Positions 62,627-64,000 of a stretch of DNA of 64,000 nucleotides are shown here, piece after piece. The stretch lies in contig NZ_LR732912.1 of the NCBI RefSeq assembly GCF_902506065.1, positions 3,032,842-3,096,841 on the forward strand, written 5' to 3'. This DNA comes from Arthrobacter sp. 9V (GTDB lineage: Bacteria > Actinomycetota > Actinomycetes > Actinomycetales > Micrococcaceae). Within the stretch, counting starts at the first letter, position 1. Each line of letters opens with the position of its first letter. Made by a program: the position numbers and the translations under genes. The notes under the pieces are model-generated. The model worked only from the letters and a program-made list of their open reading frames with translations, did not search any database and was not told the DNA's origin.

Positions 62627-64000
62627 GTGAAAGCACTGCGGCCACTGGCGCCCCTCAGCCTACGCAGGGCGCCCAACAACGCCGCATCTACACCCGCCCC
62701 ATGGCGCGGAGAACCGACCAGCTGTGACCCTGCGCCTGCTCAGCCGAACCCACGTTCGGGCAGGCCGCTTCCTGAACCAGTTCCGGCATTGCGATCTGAC
62801 TTGGCATCGCTTCTTGATGATGGCGCGGCACTCCTGGACTCCGCACGACTTTCCGCGGCTGATAAAGCCCGGTTGTTGGGGTTCGTTGAGGCTGCTGATT
62901 TTGCGGGAAGGGTTGAGGAGATCTCCCGGAGCGTGGAATTCTTGCAGCTTGTCGCGGCGCAGGCGGTGGAACGGGCGCGGAAAGAAGCACAACAAGCCGG
63001 TGCTGCGTGGCCGTCGCCCACTGGAGCAGCGGATTCTCAGGAGTGGCGGACAGGCTGGACTGACCCGGTGCCGGGAACCGGCACGGCGTCAGGTTCCGCC
63101 GGAGACCAACGCTCCACTCAGGCAGCCCAGTTTTTGGATGATGGGTATCGGGACGCGGCGCAGTTCCTTCGGGCCCGGTTGCGGATCGGGATCAGTGAAG
63201 CACGGCGCCGGCTCTCCCTCGCCCCCAACGTCCTCCCACAGGCAGGGATGACCGGCCAAGAGATCCCAGCCCGCCGCGAAACCCTAGCCCAGGCCGTCGG
63301 GACCGGGCTGGTGTCCTCCCGGTCCGCGACGATCATCAGTACCGCCCTGGACAAAGTCCGGCACCTCACCGATCAGGACACCATCACCCGGATGGAACAC
63401 TCCCTGACCACCACCGCGGTGGAAACCGACCCGGACTTCCTCACCACCATGACCAAACGCTGGATCGACTCCATCGACCATGACGGCCCCGAACCTTCCG
63501 AAGAACTCCTCCGTCAACACCAAGGCGCGTTCCTGCGCAAACGACGCCGCTACGGGCTGCACCACATCGAAATCTTCGCCACCGACGAACAATACGAAAC
63601 CCTCACCACCGTCATGAACACCGCCACCAACCCCCGACTCACCAGCAACGACACCAACACCGACACCGGCAGCGGCACCGAAGCCGGCGGCGTGGGACCC
63701 GGTGTTGGCGCGGAAGCCGGCGGAGTGGGACCCGGTGCTGGTCCTGACCTGGACCGCCGCTCCCGGGCCCAGAAACTCCTCAACGGCCTCGTCGGTGCCT
63801 GCAGCGTCGCGATGACCACCGGAAAACTCCCCTCCAACGGCGGCTACCGACCCCAACTCGCCATCACCATCGGCTACCAAGAACTCCTCGAACAACTCAA
63901 CAACCACAACCAAGCCGGCCAGCACAAACAACGCGGCACAGACACAGCGACAGGGACAGATACAGCGACAGCTGCAGGTGCAGGTTTCGGGACAGGCACA
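62627..64000 (+). CDS. DUF222/13E12-repeat protein, 3' end outside the window
   Basis: The frame is open from 62426 to the window end. It encodes a DUF222 protein of the 13E12-repeat family, normally ended by an HNH nuclease domain that would lie beyond 64000. Family-like blocks are FVEAADFAGRVEEISRSVEF, ARLRIGISEARRRLSLAP, GTGLVSSRSATIISTALD and FLRKRRRYGLHHIEIFATDE. A Gly-rich duplicated linker (GGVGPG twice) follows. No convincing start is seen: GTG 62552 and GTG 62627 lack a good SD. The 5' part is Ala/Ser/Thr-rich. These genes are usually multi-copy in Arthrobacter and of unknown role. Confidence 0.82.
   Translation, partial: MKALRPLAPLSLRRAPNNAASTPAPWRGEPTSCDPAPAQPNPRSGRPLPEPVPALRSDLASLLDDGAALLDSARLSAADKARLLGFVEAADFAGRVEEISRSVEFLQLVAAQAVERARKEAQQAGAAWPSPTGAADSQEWRTGWTDPVPGTGTASGSAGDQRSTQAAQFLDDGYRDAAQFLRARLRIGISEARRRLSLAPNVLPQAGMTGQEIPARRETLAQAVGTGLVSSRSATIISTALDKVRHLTDQDTITRMEHSLTTTAVETDPDFLTTMTKRWIDSIDHDGPEPSEELLRQHQGAFLRKRRRYGLHHIEIFATDEQYETLTTVMNTATNPRLTSNDTNTDTGSGTEAGGVGPGVGAEAGGVGPGAGPDLDRRSRAQKLLNGLVGACSVAMTTGKLPSNGGYRPQLAITIGYQELLEQLNNHNQAGQHKQRGTDTATGTDTATAAGAGFGTGT

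Noticed and set aside
62278..62727. 149-codon frame before the DUF222 gene as a separate gene
   Set aside because: It has no SD and its last part overlaps the DUF222 frame. Its composition drifts to Ser/Gly repeats, so it may be the displaced 5' end of that gene; I did not list it as independent.
63650..64000. Possible CRISPR or minisatellite at the right edge
   Set aside because: The repeats are short coding duplications (Gly-rich and Thr/Ala-rich linkers) within the DUF222 frame, without regular spacers.

Overview
The window is high-GC DNA with the gene order and protein signatures of a soil actinobacterium of the Micrococcaceae, most like Arthrobacter or Paenarthrobacter. The clues are the rnj-dapA-dapB block, the run pnp-rpsO-ribF-truB-rbfA-infB-ylxR-nusA-rimP-proS-ispG-M50 protease-dxr, a short NusA, an IF-2 with a long Pro/Gly/Ala-rich N-terminus, and many TANNNT -10 boxes sitting 6-7 nt before a start codon, as expected of leaderless transcripts. 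I saw no rRNA, tRNA, insertion sequence, prophage or CRISPR array.

Layout. 1-5750: RNase J, lysine/diaminopimelate synthesis (dapA, dapB), a small DUF222-like gene under a near-perfect LexA box, and two membrane proteins. 5800-13741: a molybdenum-cofactor island with moaE, mog, moaC, moeA, a membrane-anchored sulfite-oxidase-type enzyme and a two-component system on the minus strand, and moaA-moaD diverging from it. 13738-28996: a DUF1579-like protein, an M16 peptidase, then the translation/RNA core, with a class I aminotransferase and a nucleoside deaminase between. 29102-35488: a DUF4439 protein, a VIT1-type transporter, a kinase of the streptomycin-kinase type, aspartate dehydrogenase, a TauE/SafE transporter and proS. 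35489-36016 is the only gap over 300 bases; it holds a previously unlisted 36-codon gene with its own promoter, SD and hairpin, plus the promoter and operator of the next operon. 36017-38144: ABC-2 exporter plus TetR. 38179-43162: GNAT acetyltransferase, ispG, YciI, site-2 protease and dxr (ispG and dxr belong to the MEP isoprenoid pathway). 43266-44726: a lipase-maturation-factor-like protein.

44697-53383 is a carbohydrate locus: a LacI regulator opposite an ABC importer, followed by two Gfo/Idh/MocA dehydrogenases, a TIM-barrel isomerase/epimerase and a ThuA protein, with no glycosidase. Matching CGAAA-N2-TTTCG operators lie in front of the regulator and just downstream of the importer promoter. 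53470-62184 is a leucine/isovalerate-type catabolic operon (CitE-like lyase, MaoC hydratase, CoA-transferase A/B, acyl-CoA dehydrogenase, biotin carboxylase and carboxyltransferase) with a divergent TetR. Its gene content matches the Mycobacterium tuberculosis Rv2498c-Rv2506 cluster. The window ends inside a DUF222/13E12-repeat gene.

The points most worth attention are the hidden 36-codon gene at 35729-35839, the LexA-controlled and apparently leaderless DUF222 fragment, the glycosidase-free sugar locus, the CitE/MaoC version of leucine degradation, and three roughly 20-bp tandem duplications, two of which duplicate gene ends including the stop codon. All family calls come from reading motifs; no database search was run.
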